DNA of 64,000 bases from Streptomyces cinnabarinus (lineage in GTDB: Bacteria > Actinomycetota > Actinomycetes > Streptomycetales > Streptomycetaceae). Shown here in pieces: positions 43,841 through 54,591 of this stretch (position 1 is its first letter; each line of letters begins with the position of its first letter). Below the pieces are notes generated by a model that worked only from the letters and a program-made list of their open reading frames with translations, did no database searches and was not told the origin of the DNA. The DNA is taken from contig NZ_CP114413.1 of the NCBI RefSeq assembly GCF_027270315.1, positions 4,774,001-4,838,000 of the forward strand, given 5' to 3'. The position numbers and the translations under genes were made by a program.

Positions 43841-43860
43841 GTTATTACTAAGCGGTAACT
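43841..43860. promoter_or_regulatory. Candidate operator upstream of the Fe-S oxidoreductase
   Basis: TTAC (43845-43848) and GTAA (43855-43858) flank a six-base centre, with a second nested GTTA/TAAC pair. The symmetry, the A/T content and the location 50 bp upstream of the start suggest a regulator site. The protein that binds it is unknown. Confidence 0.45.
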
Positions 43861-43968
43861 TATGCAGTCCGTCTGAGACTACCCTCATCCTCCGTCGCAC
43901 TGTAGTCAGCGCCTCGGTGATCTGTGTCGCTGAGGGTTGCCTTAAGAACCGATCGTGTTATTCACGTC

Positions 43969-43993
43969 AAATTAGTACATACAGCACTAATTT
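43969..43993. promoter_or_regulatory. AT-rich inverted repeat overlapping a leaderless promoter
   Basis: AAATTAGT (43969-43976) and ACTAATTT (43986-43993) are perfect 8-bp arms around nine bases. TAATTT at the right arm ends six bases before GTG 44000, the same spacing as other leaderless starts here. A protein bound here would block the promoter. Confidence 0.6.
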
Positions 43994-43999
43994 AGATCC

Positions 44000-45019
44000 G
44001 TGCTCTACGGGATCGCCGCCGCCACCGCCGCCCTGCTCCTCTCCGCCGTCCTCACCGCCCTGGTCAGGGCGCCCGCGCTGCGCCTCGGGCTGCTCGACCG
44101 ACGGCGGCAGCGGCCCCTGCCGCTGGGCGGCGGAGCGGCCGTCGTCGTGGTCACCTGTCTCATCGCCGCGGCCGGCGACTGGACCGGCCTCGCCCCCCTC
44201 GGTACGGGCATCCCCCGGCTGCTCGTCGCGGGCGCGGCCGTCGCCGCCCTCGGCCTGGTCGCCGACGTCCGCCGGGTCAAGGCCCGGTTCCTGCTGGGCG
44301 GTACGGCCGTGGCGGCGGCCGCCGCGGTGCCGTACGAGGAGACCGGGGTGCTGGGCGGGCTCGCCGCCGTCTGCTGGATCGTGGCCGTGACCCTCGCCTT
44401 CCGGGCGCTGGACCACGCCGACGCCCTCGCCGGGACCGTCGGGGTGGTCACCGCCTTCGGGGTGGGCGCCTGTGCGGCGGCGGAGGTGATGGACGGGCTC
44501 GCGGTGCTGCTGAGCGTGCTGGCCGCCGCGCTCACCGGGTTCCTGATGCACAACTGGCATCCCGCGCGCGTGGGGCTCGGCGCCTGCGGCTCGCTCTTCG
44601 CCGGGTTCACCCTCGCCTCGGCGGCCGTGCTGACCCGGACGGGGTACGAAGGGGGCGCCAGCGCGGGTGTGCTGTTCGCGCTCACGGCGGTCGCGAGCGC
44701 CGATGTCGTGCTGGTCGTCCTGGCCCGGCGGCTCGGCGGGCGGCCGCTGCTGCGGGGCGGGCCCGATCATCTCGCCCACCGGCTGCGGCGGCTCGGGCTC
44801 ACCCCGCAGGGCGCGACCGTCGTGCTCGGCGCCGGGGCCTTCGGCGGGGTGCTCGTGGGGGTGCTGGCGCACCTCGGGTGGATCGCCGCGTCGGGGGCGC
44901 TGTGGGTCGGCGCGGGCGCCCTGGCGGCCGTACTCCTGCTCCTGAAGGTGAAGCGGGCGCGGCCCCGGCGGACTGCTTCTGTACAGGTCAGGGCCCAGTT
45001 GCGTGTAAGGAACGGATAA
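44000..45019 (+). CDS. Degenerate MraY/WecA-like polytopic membrane protein
   Basis: This 339-residue protein has about ten hydrophobic helices in the order of the MraY/WecA (GT4) family. The loops that carry catalysis can be aligned by position but are altered: the DDxxD loop reads LVADVRRVKAR, the later NxxDGxxG loop reads DHADALAGT, and the GD motif before GS reads GLGACGSLFAG. The HIHH-like loop is DHLAHRLRRLGLTP. With the acidic residues lost it may lack transferase activity. GTG 44000 follows a leaderless-type -10 box. It ends 94 bp before dnaK. Confidence 0.75.
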   Translation: MLYGIAAATAALLLSAVLTALVRAPALRLGLLDRRRQRPLPLGGGAAVVVVTCLIAAAGDWTGLAPLGTGIPRLLVAGAAVAALGLVADVRRVKARFLLGGTAVAAAAAVPYEETGVLGGLAAVCWIVAVTLAFRALDHADALAGTVGVVTAFGVGACAAAEVMDGLAVLLSVLAAALTGFLMHNWHPARVGLGACGSLFAGFTLASAAVLTRTGYEGGASAGVLFALTAVASADVVLVVLARRLGGRPLLRGGPDHLAHRLRRLGLTPQGATVVLGAGAFGGVLVGVLAHLGWIAASGALWVGAGALAAVLLLLKVKRARPRRTASVQVRAQLRVRNG

Positions 45020-45021
45020 GA

Positions 45022-45042
45022 GTTGAGCCTCACAGACTCAGG
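45022..45042. promoter_or_regulatory. HAIR operator (degenerate) upstream of dnaK
   Basis: GTTGAGC, seven bases, ACTCAGG resembles the HspR-binding HAIR consensus CTTGAGT-N7-ACTCAAG with two or three mismatches. It lies 52 bp upstream of the perfect copy. Confidence 0.7.
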
Positions 45043-45073
45043 TCTGTTGACCGGGCGGGGGGAGTCATGCACA

Positions 45074-45094
45074 CTTGAGTCCGTTCCACTCAAG
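45074..45094. promoter_or_regulatory. HAIR operator (perfect) upstream of dnaK
   Basis: CTTGAGT, seven bases, ACTCAAG is an exact HspR site 19 bp before the dnaK ATG. HspR with DnaK as corepressor should repress the operon until heat or misfolded proteins occupy DnaK. Confidence 0.95.
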
Positions 45095-45113
45095 TCAGCT
45101 GGAGGAATCAACC

Positions 45114-46954
<1,841 letters not shown>

Positions 46955-46958
<4 letters not shown>

Positions 46959-47608
46959 CGGAGGAGACCCCGGGCTTCGAGGAGAAGCCCGACGTCCCCT
47001 CCGGCGCCACCCCCGACGACGCCGAGGCGAAGGCCGCACCCCAGTCGAACACTGAGGGGGCGGCCCCGGCCGGGGACGTAACCCCAGACGCCGGCCTGAT
47101 CGCCCAGCTGGACCAGGTACGCACCGCGCTCGGTGAGCGCACCGCGGACCTCCAGCGGCTCCAGGCCGAGTACCAGAACTACCGCCGCCGCGTGGAGCGG
47201 GACCGGATCACGGTGCGGGAGATCGCCATCGCGAACCTCCTGACCGAGCTCCTGCCCGTGCTCGACGACATCGGCCGCGCCCGGGAACACGGCGAACTCG
47301 TCGGCGGATTCAAGTCCGTCGCGGAGTCGCTGGAGACCGTCGCGGCGAAGATGGGTCTGCAGCAGTTCGGCAAGGAGGGCGAGCCCTTCGATCCGACGAT
47401 CCACGAGGCCCTGATGCACTCCTACGCACCGGACGTCACCGAGACGACCTGCGTCGCGATCCTCCAGCCGGGGTATCGCATCGGCGAGCGCACCATCCGC
47501 CCCGCGCGGGTGGCCGTCGCCGAGCCGCAGCCGGGCGCGCAGACGGTCAAGGCAGAGGACGCCGCCGAGACCGGCGAGGAGAAGGACAACGGCCCTGAAG
47601 GGGCCTGA
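46955..47608 (+). CDS. grpE: Nucleotide exchange factor GrpE
   Basis: A 217-residue DnaK partner that releases ADP. It has an acidic disordered N-terminus of about 45 residues, a long coiled coil (LDQVRTALGERTADLQRLQAEYQNYRRR) and the beta-domain with PFDPTIHEALMHSYAPDVTE. GTG 46955 overlaps the dnaK stop. The acidic C-terminal tail is usual in actinobacteria. Confidence 0.96.
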
Positions 47609-47632
47609 CCGAGGGAAGGAGGGACGTCGGGG

Positions 47633-48814
47633 ATGAGCACCAAGGACTTCATCGAGAAGGACTTCTACAAGGTCCTCGGCGTCCCCAAGGACGCCACCGA
47701 GGCCGAGATCAAGAAGGCGTACCGGAAGCTCGCCCGCGAGTTCCACCCGGACGCCAACAAGGGCAACGCCAAGGCCGAGGAGCGCTTCAAGGAGATCTCC
47801 GAGGCGAACGACGTCCTCGGTGACCCCAAGAAGCGCAAGGAGTACGACGAGGCGCGCGCCCTCTTCGGCAACGGCGGGTTCCGCCCGGGGCCGGGCGCGG
47901 GCGGCGGCAACTTCAACTTCGACCTGGGCGACCTCTTCGGAGGCGGCGCCCAGGGCGGCGGCGGGGGTTCCGGCGGCTTCGGCGGCGGGATCGGTGACGT
48001 CTTCGGGGGACTGTTCAACCGGGGCAGCTCGGGTACCACCCGGGTGCAGCCCAGGCGCGGCCAGGACATCGACACCGAGGTCACGCTCACCTTCACCGAG
48101 GCGATCGAGGGCGCGACCGTGCCCCTGAGGATGTCCTCGCAGGCCCCGTGCAAGGCCTGTTCCGGCACCGGCGACAAGAACGGCAACCCCCGGGTCTGCC
48201 CGACCTGCGTCGGCACCGGACAGGTCGCCCGGGGCTCCGGCGGCGGCTTCTCGCTGACTGACCCCTGCCCGGACTGCAAGGGCCGCGGTCTGATCGCGGA
48301 GGAGCCCTGCGAGATCTGCAAGGGCAGCGGCCGGGCCAAGTCCTCGCGGACCATGCAGGTGCGCATCCCGGCCGGGGTCAGCGACAGTCAGCGGATCCGG
48401 CTGCGCGGCAAGGGGGCGCCCGGAGAGCGGGGCGGCCCCTCCGGTGACCTGTATGTCACGGTGCATGTGGACACCCACCCGGTCTTCGGCCGCAAGGGCG
48501 ACAACCTGACGGTGACGGTTCCGGTGACGTATCCGGAGGCGGCGCTCGGGGGTGAGGTCAGGGTCCCGACCCTGGGCGGCCCGCCGGTCACGCTGAAGCT
48601 GCCCCCGGGCACGCCCAACGGCCGCACCATGCGCGCCCGTGGGAAGGGCGCGGTCCGCAAGGACGGCACCCGCGGGGATCTGCTGGTCACCGTCGAGGTG
48701 AGTGTCCCGAAGGACGTGACGGGGAAGGCTCGTGACGCACTGGAGGCGTATCGCGAGGCGACCGCGGGCGAGGACCCGCGGGCGGAGCTGTTCCAGGCCG
48801 CGAAGGGAGCTTGA
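47633..48814 (+). CDS. dnaJ: Chaperone DnaJ (Hsp40)
   Basis: A 393-residue class I DnaJ: J domain with HPD (REFHPDANKGN), a Gly/Phe-rich linker, four CxxCxGxG zinc repeats (the first is CKACSGTG, the last CEICKGSG) and substrate-binding beta domains. GGAAGGAGG lies upstream of ATG 47633. It follows grpE by 24 bp and delivers clients to DnaK. Confidence 0.97.
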   Translation: MSTKDFIEKDFYKVLGVPKDATEAEIKKAYRKLAREFHPDANKGNAKAEERFKEISEANDVLGDPKKRKEYDEARALFGNGGFRPGPGAGGGNFNFDLGDLFGGGAQGGGGGSGGFGGGIGDVFGGLFNRGSSGTTRVQPRRGQDIDTEVTLTFTEAIEGATVPLRMSSQAPCKACSGTGDKNGNPRVCPTCVGTGQVARGSGGGFSLTDPCPDCKGRGLIAEEPCEICKGSGRAKSSRTMQVRIPAGVSDSQRIRLRGKGAPGERGGPSGDLYVTVHVDTHPVFGRKGDNLTVTVPVTYPEAALGGEVRVPTLGGPPVTLKLPPGTPNGRTMRARGKGAVRKDGTRGDLLVTVEVSVPKDVTGKARDALEAYREATAGEDPRAELFQAAKGA

Positions 48815-48820
48815 TGCCAG

Positions 48821-49270
48821 ATGGACGGCCGTCGACGCAATCCGTATGAACTGACCGAGGAGACCCCGGTCTACGTCATCTCGGTGGCGGCCCAGCTCTC
48901 CGGCCTGCACCCGCAGACACTGCGCCAGTACGACCGCCTTGGCCTGGTGTCTCCGGACCGCACCGCCGGACGGGGCCGCCGTTACTCGGCCCGCGACATC
49001 GAACTGCTGCGCACCGTCCAGCAGTTGTCGCAGGACGAGGGCATCAACCTGGCCGGCATCAAGCGGATCATCGAGCTGGAGAACCAGGTCGCCGCGCTCC
49101 AGTCCCGGGTCGCCGAGATGCAGTCGGCGCTGGACGGCGCGGCGGCGGCGATGCAGCAGCGGGAGGCGGCGGTGCATGCCTCGTACCGCCGTGACCTGGT
49201 GCCGTATCAGGAGGTCCAGCAGACCAGCGCGTTGGTGGTGTGGCGGCCCAAGCGGCAGCAGTCGGACTGA
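48821..49270 (+). CDS. hspR: HspR, MerR-family heat-shock repressor
   Basis: This 149-residue repressor has a MerR winged helix (VYVISVAAQLSGLHPQTLRQYDRLGLV) with the characteristic RGRRYSARDI wing, then a coiled coil. It binds HAIR sites upstream of dnaK and clpB in this window, with DnaK as corepressor. It ends the dnaK operon, 6 bp after dnaJ, before a strong terminator. Confidence 0.96.
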   Translation: MDGRRRNPYELTEETPVYVISVAAQLSGLHPQTLRQYDRLGLVSPDRTAGRGRRYSARDIELLRTVQQLSQDEGINLAGIKRIIELENQVAALQSRVAEMQSALDGAAAAMQQREAAVHASYRRDLVPYQEVQQTSALVVWRPKRQQSD

Positions 49271-49286
49271 GCGACGTCGAGCACAT

Positions 49287-49326
49287 GAAGAGGGCCGGGA
49301 GGTGGTCGAACCTCCCGGCCCTCTTC
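49287..49326. terminator. Strong terminator of the dnaK operon
   Basis: A perfect 16-bp stem (49287-49302 with 49311-49326) and 8-nt loop lies 16 bp after the hspR stop. The stem is GC-rich and followed by ACGTCATG rather than a long T-run, as is usual in Streptomyces. Confidence 0.9.
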
Positions 49327-49433
49327 ACGTCATGATCACCTTTTGATCACATGACCGTTGAATTTCGAAGATCAGTTGTATATCTCGCACTCCACCCCCG
49401 GAACCATCTCGGGGGCCCCGAAAAGGAGTTGGA

Positions 49434-52400
49434 GTGCGACGCACCAACCGAAGACGGTGGATACAGGCCACCGCGGCGATGACGCTGGCGGGTTCGCTGA
49501 CCGCCTCCCTCGCCGGAGACCCGTCGGCCACGCTCACCGCGCAGAGCGACCGCATCGTGAACAGCCCCGCGAAGGCCGTCACCCTCGGCGACGACGACCC
49601 GGACATCGCGAAGCTGCTCGGGCTCAGCGAGGAGGAGGCCGCCCGGCGCAACGCGAAGATCCAGAACCGGCGCATCGAGCTGGTCTCCCAGCGCACCGGG
49701 ACCTCCACCGTGTACGTGAACCCGGACGGCACGCTGACCGCCGAGTCGTACGCGGGCCCCGTGCGGGTCCAGCGGGAAGACGGCTCCTGGCAGCCGATCG
49801 ACACCCAACTCGCCGACGAGGGCGCCGCGTTGGAGCCCGAGGCCGCGGCCGCCGACATCACCGTCTCGGACGGCGGCGACAAGAAGCTGGCCTCCGTCTC
49901 CCAGGGCGGCGTCTCCATGGCGCTGGGCTGGGAGGACACCCTGCCCACGCCGACGGTGCGGGACGACACCGCCTCCTACGACCTGGGCGAGGGCCAGACC
50001 CTGACGGTCACCGCCCTCAAGCAGGGCTTCTCGCAGAACGTGGTGCTCGACGAGGCGCCGGGCGGAGCCCTCGTCTACCGCATGCCGGTCTCCCTCAAGG
50101 GCCTCACCCTCTCCGAGACGGACTCCGGCCGGCTGCTGCTGAAGAACGGGGCGGGCAAGCTGGTCGCCGAGGCCCCGGCGCCGATGATGTGGGACTCCTC
50201 GGTGGACAGGAGGTCCGGCGAGTCGAAGCATCTCGCCGCCGTGGACACCGAGATCGAGACCGCGGCCGACGGCACCCAGACGCTCGTACTGCGCCCGGAC
50301 GCCGACTACTTCGCGCAGGACCTGACCTACCCGGTCACCGTCGACCCGACCAGCACGCTGGCGGTCACCACGGACACCTGGGTCGCCACCAACTACCCGG
50401 ACTCGCAGGTCTCCTCGACCGAGCTGAAGTCGGGCACGTACAACGGCGGCAGCACGGTGGCGCGTTCGTTCCTGAAGTTCGACGTCTCGGGCTACGAGGG
50501 CGTCCACGTCATCGACACCAACCTGGCGCTGTACTCGTACTGGTCCTCCGCCTGCACGGTGGGCACCGGCACGGCCGTGCGCCGGGTCACCGAGTCCTGG
50601 TCGTCGTCCACGATCACCTGGGCCGACCCGCCCGCCTCCACCACCACCGGACAGGTCGTCAACACCGCGGCCAAGGGCTACTCGGCGGACTGCCCGGCCG
50701 GCACGATGAACTTCGACATCGACACCATCGTCAGGGCGTGGACCGGCGGCACCGCCAATTACGGCCTCATGGTCCGCGGTGTGGACGAGACCGACTCCTA
50801 CACCTGGCGGCGCTTCCACTCCGCCAACCACGTCTCCGGTGACGGCTCCACCGAACCGCACCTGACGATCACGTACAACTCCTACCCCGAGGTGCCGGGC
50901 GCGACCTCCCTGTCGCCGTCCACCGGCGCCGGGGTGGTCACCTCGCGCACGCCCGTGCTGTCGACGTTCGTGAACGACGGCGACCCGCAGCGGGTGCGCG
51001 TCCAGTACGCCATCGAGCCGGACCCGGCATACAACGACACCACGTATGCGCTCACCACGGACACCCCGTACGTGGACACCGCCGAGGTCGCGGCCCTCGC
51101 CGTGCCCGAGGAGTCGTCGCTGCCGGACGGCAAGCACCTGCGGATGCGGGCCCGCACCTACGACGGCACCGACTACTCCACGGCGTGGAGCGCCTGGAAG
51201 AACTTCTCGGTCGACACCGCCAAGGCCCCCGCGCCCGACGTGCCCTTCGACCTCGCCACCGGCGCCGTCGAGACCACCACGCCGCTGCTGACCGGTGTCG
51301 TCACGGCCGCGGGCCAGGGTGCCGTGTCCGCCGAGTACCTGCTCCAGGACACCGCGGGCAACGCGGTCGGCTCCCCCCTCACCGCCACCGTCCAGGACGG
51401 CGACCGGGCCGTGGTGAAGGTCCCGGAGGGCCTGCTCACCGACGGCACCGCCTACCGCTGGAAGATGCGGGCCTGCGCGGACGCGGTGTGCTCCGCCTAC
51501 ACCGCGCTCCAGTCGTTCACGCCGGACGTGACCGAGGAGCCCGGGTCCTCCGGCACCACGGGCACCGCGCCCGAGGCGGTGACCGACCTCAGGGCCGTGC
51601 CCGGCGAGCACGGTGCGCTGGTGACCTGGTCGGCGGCGGAGTTCACCGGTGAGGTGGACGACGCGGTGACCTACACCGTCACCGCGGTCGCCTCCGACGG
51701 CACGACCGCCGGCACCAGGACGACCACCGGCCTGTCCGCCGTCTTCGACGACCTCGCCGCGGACGCCGGGGACGTCACCTACACCTTCCAGGTGACCGGG
51801 ACGAACGACTACGGCACCGGACCGTCCACCACGTCCGCCGCGATCGCGCCGGTGGCCGTGACGGGCGGCACGGACGCCTACTCGACCGCCGTGCAGGCCT
51901 ATCACTTCGCCCGGGGCGGCCTCGTCCAGGGCAGCTATGTCGACGCGAGCGACGCCGCCGCCAACAGCGCGTACGGCGCCCAGTTCGCCTCTCTCCTCGC
52001 CAAGGACCAGGAAGCGCTGCTGCGCGAGCGGGTCGCGGGCTCCGCGGACGACTCGGACAACGTCTCGCCCGACGCCACCTTCAGCGATGTCCTGGCCATC
52101 CCGTCGGCCGACGGCCGGCAGGTCACCCTGCGCGCCACCGTGCACACCTCGGACACCATCGTGACCGACGTGAGCACCGCCACCGCCGACCCGACGGACC
52201 AGACCGGCGAGACGGAGATGCGCTACACCTTCTCCGCCGGCGCGGACCCGGTGCTGCTCTCCGCGGTCACCGCGGCCGCCAAGGAGGTCGTGGTGCGGCC
52301 GACCCGGGCCGCGTTCGCCGACTTCGCCAACGACATCAACGAGGAGTCCGCCGAACCCACCGACCTCGTGCCCTCGGAGTTCGACGGCGACTCCACCGAC

Positions 52401-52937
52401 GACGGCACCGAGACCGGCGCCACCGCGGTCTCCCACGAGGCCCTCCAGGCGGGCACGTACCTGCGCACCGGCGCCGCGACCTGGGCCGTGTCCAACTGGG
52501 ACGCGCCCGCCATGTACGCCCAGGACTGCACGAACTTCGTCTCCCGGGCCGTCCACTTCGGCGGCAGCGTCAAGATGAAGGGCGGTATCGGGGACCGTCC
52601 CTACAGCGTCGACGCCTGGTGGCGGAAGAAGGGCATCCTGGGCCCGGACGAGACGTACACCTGGGTCGTCTCGGGCTGGCTCAAGAAGTTCACGGAGCGC
52701 AACATGCTCCACTCCAAGCGCAACACCAGCAACGCCTACGTGGGCGACATCATCTTCTACGACTGGGACAACAACGGGGTCATCAACCACGCCTCGATCA
52801 TCACCAAGATCAGCAACGGCAAGATCTACGTCACCCAGCACAACAAGAACTACAAGTACCGCAGCCTGGCGGCGCAGAAGAGCGCCGAGCCCAGGATGAA
52901 GATCTGGATCTACCGGCCGCAGCCGAAGTGGTACTGA
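49434..52937 (+). CDS. Large secreted DNRLRE/FN3 protein with C-terminal amidase domain
   Basis: This 1,167-residue exported protein has a Tat-like Arg-rich signal (RRTNRRRWIQATAAMTLAGS). A DNRLRE domain covers about 310-490 (TWVATNYPDSQVSSTELKSG, RSFLKFDVS), followed by Ig/FN3-type modules to about 810. The C-terminal amidase_6-like domain has catalytic Cys about 1032 (AQDCTNFVSRA) and His about 1119 (NHASIITK). It could cut cell-wall peptides or crosslink itself; the substrate is unknown. GTG 49434 follows GGAGTTGG. Confidence 0.85.
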   Translation: MRRTNRRRWIQATAAMTLAGSLTASLAGDPSATLTAQSDRIVNSPAKAVTLGDDDPDIAKLLGLSEEEAARRNAKIQNRRIELVSQRTGTSTVYVNPDGTLTAESYAGPVRVQREDGSWQPIDTQLADEGAALEPEAAAADITVSDGGDKKLASVSQGGVSMALGWEDTLPTPTVRDDTASYDLGEGQTLTVTALKQGFSQNVVLDEAPGGALVYRMPVSLKGLTLSETDSGRLLLKNGAGKLVAEAPAPMMWDSSVDRRSGESKHLAAVDTEIETAADGTQTLVLRPDADYFAQDLTYPVTVDPTSTLAVTTDTWVATNYPDSQVSSTELKSGTYNGGSTVARSFLKFDVSGYEGVHVIDTNLALYSYWSSACTVGTGTAVRRVTESWSSSTITWADPPASTTTGQVVNTAAKGYSADCPAGTMNFDIDTIVRAWTGGTANYGLMVRGVDETDSYTWRRFHSANHVSGDGSTEPHLTITYNSYPEVPGATSLSPSTGAGVVTSRTPVLSTFVNDGDPQRVRVQYAIEPDPAYNDTTYALTTDTPYVDTAEVAALAVPEESSLPDGKHLRMRARTYDGTDYSTAWSAWKNFSVDTAKAPAPDVPFDLATGAVETTTPLLTGVVTAAGQGAVSAEYLLQDTAGNAVGSPLTATVQDGDRAVVKVPEGLLTDGTAYRWKMRACADAVCSAYTALQSFTPDVTEEPGSSGTTGTAPEAVTDLRAVPGEHGALVTWSAAEFTGEVDDAVTYTVTAVASDGTTAGTRTTTGLSAVFDDLAADAGDVTYTFQVTGTNDYGTGPSTTSAAIAPVAVTGGTDAYSTAVQAYHFARGGLVQGSYVDASDAAANSAYGAQFASLLAKDQEALLRERVAGSADDSDNVSPDATFSDVLAIPSADGRQVTLRATVHTSDTIVTDVSTATADPTDQTGETEMRYTFSAGADPVLLSAVTAAAKEVVVRPTRAAFADFANDINEESAEPTDLVPSEFDGDSTDDGTETGATAVSHEALQAGTYLRTGAATWAVSNWDAPAMYAQDCTNFVSRAVHFGGSVKMKGGIGDRPYSVDAWWRKKGILGPDETYTWVVSGWLKKFTERNMLHSKRNTSNAYVGDIIFYDWDNNGVINHASIITKISNGKIYVTQHNKNYKYRSLAAQKSAEPRMKIWIYRPQPKWY

Positions 52938-52948
52938 GGCCGATGTGA

Positions 52949-54343
52949 TCAGGCGAGGTCCAGTTCGGTCGCGACGACGATCTGGGCCTCGCCGGTCACC
53001 TCGAAGGCGGAGTTCCCGTCGTCGTCGACGGCGTCGACGATGAAGCAGGACTCCTCGCCGTCCGGGACGGTCTCGTAGGCGTAGGACGTGGTCCCGGCGC
53101 TCACGTAGTAGCCGGGGGAGAGGGAGCACACCCGCTGCTCCTCGTCCCCCCACAGATAGCCCCGGCGCACCACGTAACGCGCCAGGTCGGGCGTCGGGTT
53201 GGCGTCCCAGGTCACCAGGAAGCCGTACTCGGTCGGCGTGACCTCGACGCCGGTCACCGCGGACGGCGGGGTGAGGTCCCTGCGCGTTCCGCCGACGGCG
53301 GCGGACCGCGCGGACTCGTTGCCGGCCGCGTCGAGCGAGCTCACCCGGTAGTGGTAGGTGGCGCCCTCGGCGGCCGTGGTGTCCAGGTACGAGTCCGCGG
53401 AGCCGCTCGCGACCCGGGTGTACGTCCCGTCCGCGGTGTCCGCCCGGTAGACCCGGTACGAGGACGCCCCCTCGACGGCGTCCCAGCCGACCCGCAGCCC
53501 CTGCGGCTCGGAGCCGGTGCTGAGCCCGGCCGGCACGCCGGGCGCGGTGCGGTCCGCCGTGGTGACCGGCAGGGCCGCCGTCCACGGGGACACGTTGCCC
53601 GCCTTGTCGTAGGCGCGGACGGCGTACTCGTAGCCGGCGCCGGTGGCCGGGAGGGTGCCGTCGGTGTACGACGTCGACGTCGTGGTGGCCAGCGGGGTGC
53701 CGGGGAACGAGCCGCCCTTCACCCGCCGGTAGACCCGGTAACCCGCGAGGTCCATCTCCTTGTTCCTCGCCCAGGCCGTCTTCGCCTTGCCGGTGGCCTG
53801 GTCGTAGGAGACGGCGGCGCCCGCCGGGGTGAGCGGCGCGACCTTGTCGACGGTGGCCGAGGTGCGGGGCGCGTAGCCGAACCTGACCTTGGCGGACCCG
53901 GTCCAGTTGACGTACTCGACGCGCAGGGTGTGCTTGCCCTTGGCGAGGTCGAGGTCGACGGTCTTGGACACCGTCGTGGAGACGTTCTTCCAGAGGTTGA
54001 TCCTCAGCAGGCCGTCGACGTAGACCCGGATGCCGTCGAGCCCGGACGCGCTGAGGGTGAAGGGACCGCCGGACCCGAAGTCCCGGTTGAGCGTCCAGCG
54101 CACCCCGAAGCCGTTGGCCGGCAGCCCCGAGGCCGGGGCGCCGGTGCCCCAGTTCTGGTCGATCGCGCTGTCGCAGTCGGTCTTCCTCGGCGTGCCGGAG
54201 AAGGTGGTGTTCGCGTAGAACGTCCGCTTGAACACCGGGGAGGTGCAGGTGACCGCGGCGGATGCGGGAGCGGCGACGGCGGTGAGCAATGCGGCCGTGG
54301 TGGCGAGCACGACCGCGGCGGCCGTGCCTCTGGCTGGGTTCAT
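52949..54343 (-). CDS. Secreted PA14/FN3-repeat protein
   Basis: A 464-residue exported protein: signal peptide ending APASAA, a PA14-like domain at about 35-165 (FYANTTFSGTP, GVRWTLNRDFGSGGPFTLSASG), then three fibronectin type III modules (about 170-260, 265-355, 360-464). Such proteins bind carbohydrate or wall polymers. ATG 54343 has AGAGGA upstream. It is convergent with the amidase gene 12 bp away; both look like cell-surface parts. Confidence 0.85.
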   Translation of the reverse strand: MNPARGTAAAVVLATTAALLTAVAAPASAAVTCTSPVFKRTFYANTTFSGTPRKTDCDSAIDQNWGTGAPASGLPANGFGVRWTLNRDFGSGGPFTLSASGLDGIRVYVDGLLRINLWKNVSTTVSKTVDLDLAKGKHTLRVEYVNWTGSAKVRFGYAPRTSATVDKVAPLTPAGAAVSYDQATGKAKTAWARNKEMDLAGYRVYRRVKGGSFPGTPLATTTSTSYTDGTLPATGAGYEYAVRAYDKAGNVSPWTAALPVTTADRTAPGVPAGLSTGSEPQGLRVGWDAVEGASSYRVYRADTADGTYTRVASGSADSYLDTTAAEGATYHYRVSSLDAAGNESARSAAVGGTRRDLTPPSAVTGVEVTPTEYGFLVTWDANPTPDLARYVVRRGYLWGDEEQRVCSLSPGYYVSAGTTSYAYETVPDGEESCFIVDAVDDDGNSAFEVTGEAQIVVATELDLA

Positions 54344-54591
54344 TCGGTCCTCTGAGCGGTGCGGAACAGCCGGGAAGCTGTCGTGATCACGACTCGCGAG
54401 GGGTGGGGTTGGTTGTACGGAGGGGGCGTAACGGGTGTTTGGAGGGGATTCCGCCATACCTTCACAAGCCAAGCGGAGCGTGGTGTTGCGGGTTCGTTAA
54501 GTGATTCCGCTTGACGCTGGGGGGCGGTGCCGCGTTGGCTTTTCAGTCACCTGGGTCGCAATGCTGCGCCCGCGTCCGGAAGGCACCAGAA

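Noticed and set aside
49347..53585. 1,412-codon open frame on the minus strand
   Set aside because: It is antisense to the DNRLRE/amidase and PA14/FN3 genes, has Gly/Arg/Val-rich sequence without domains, and results from high third-position GC.
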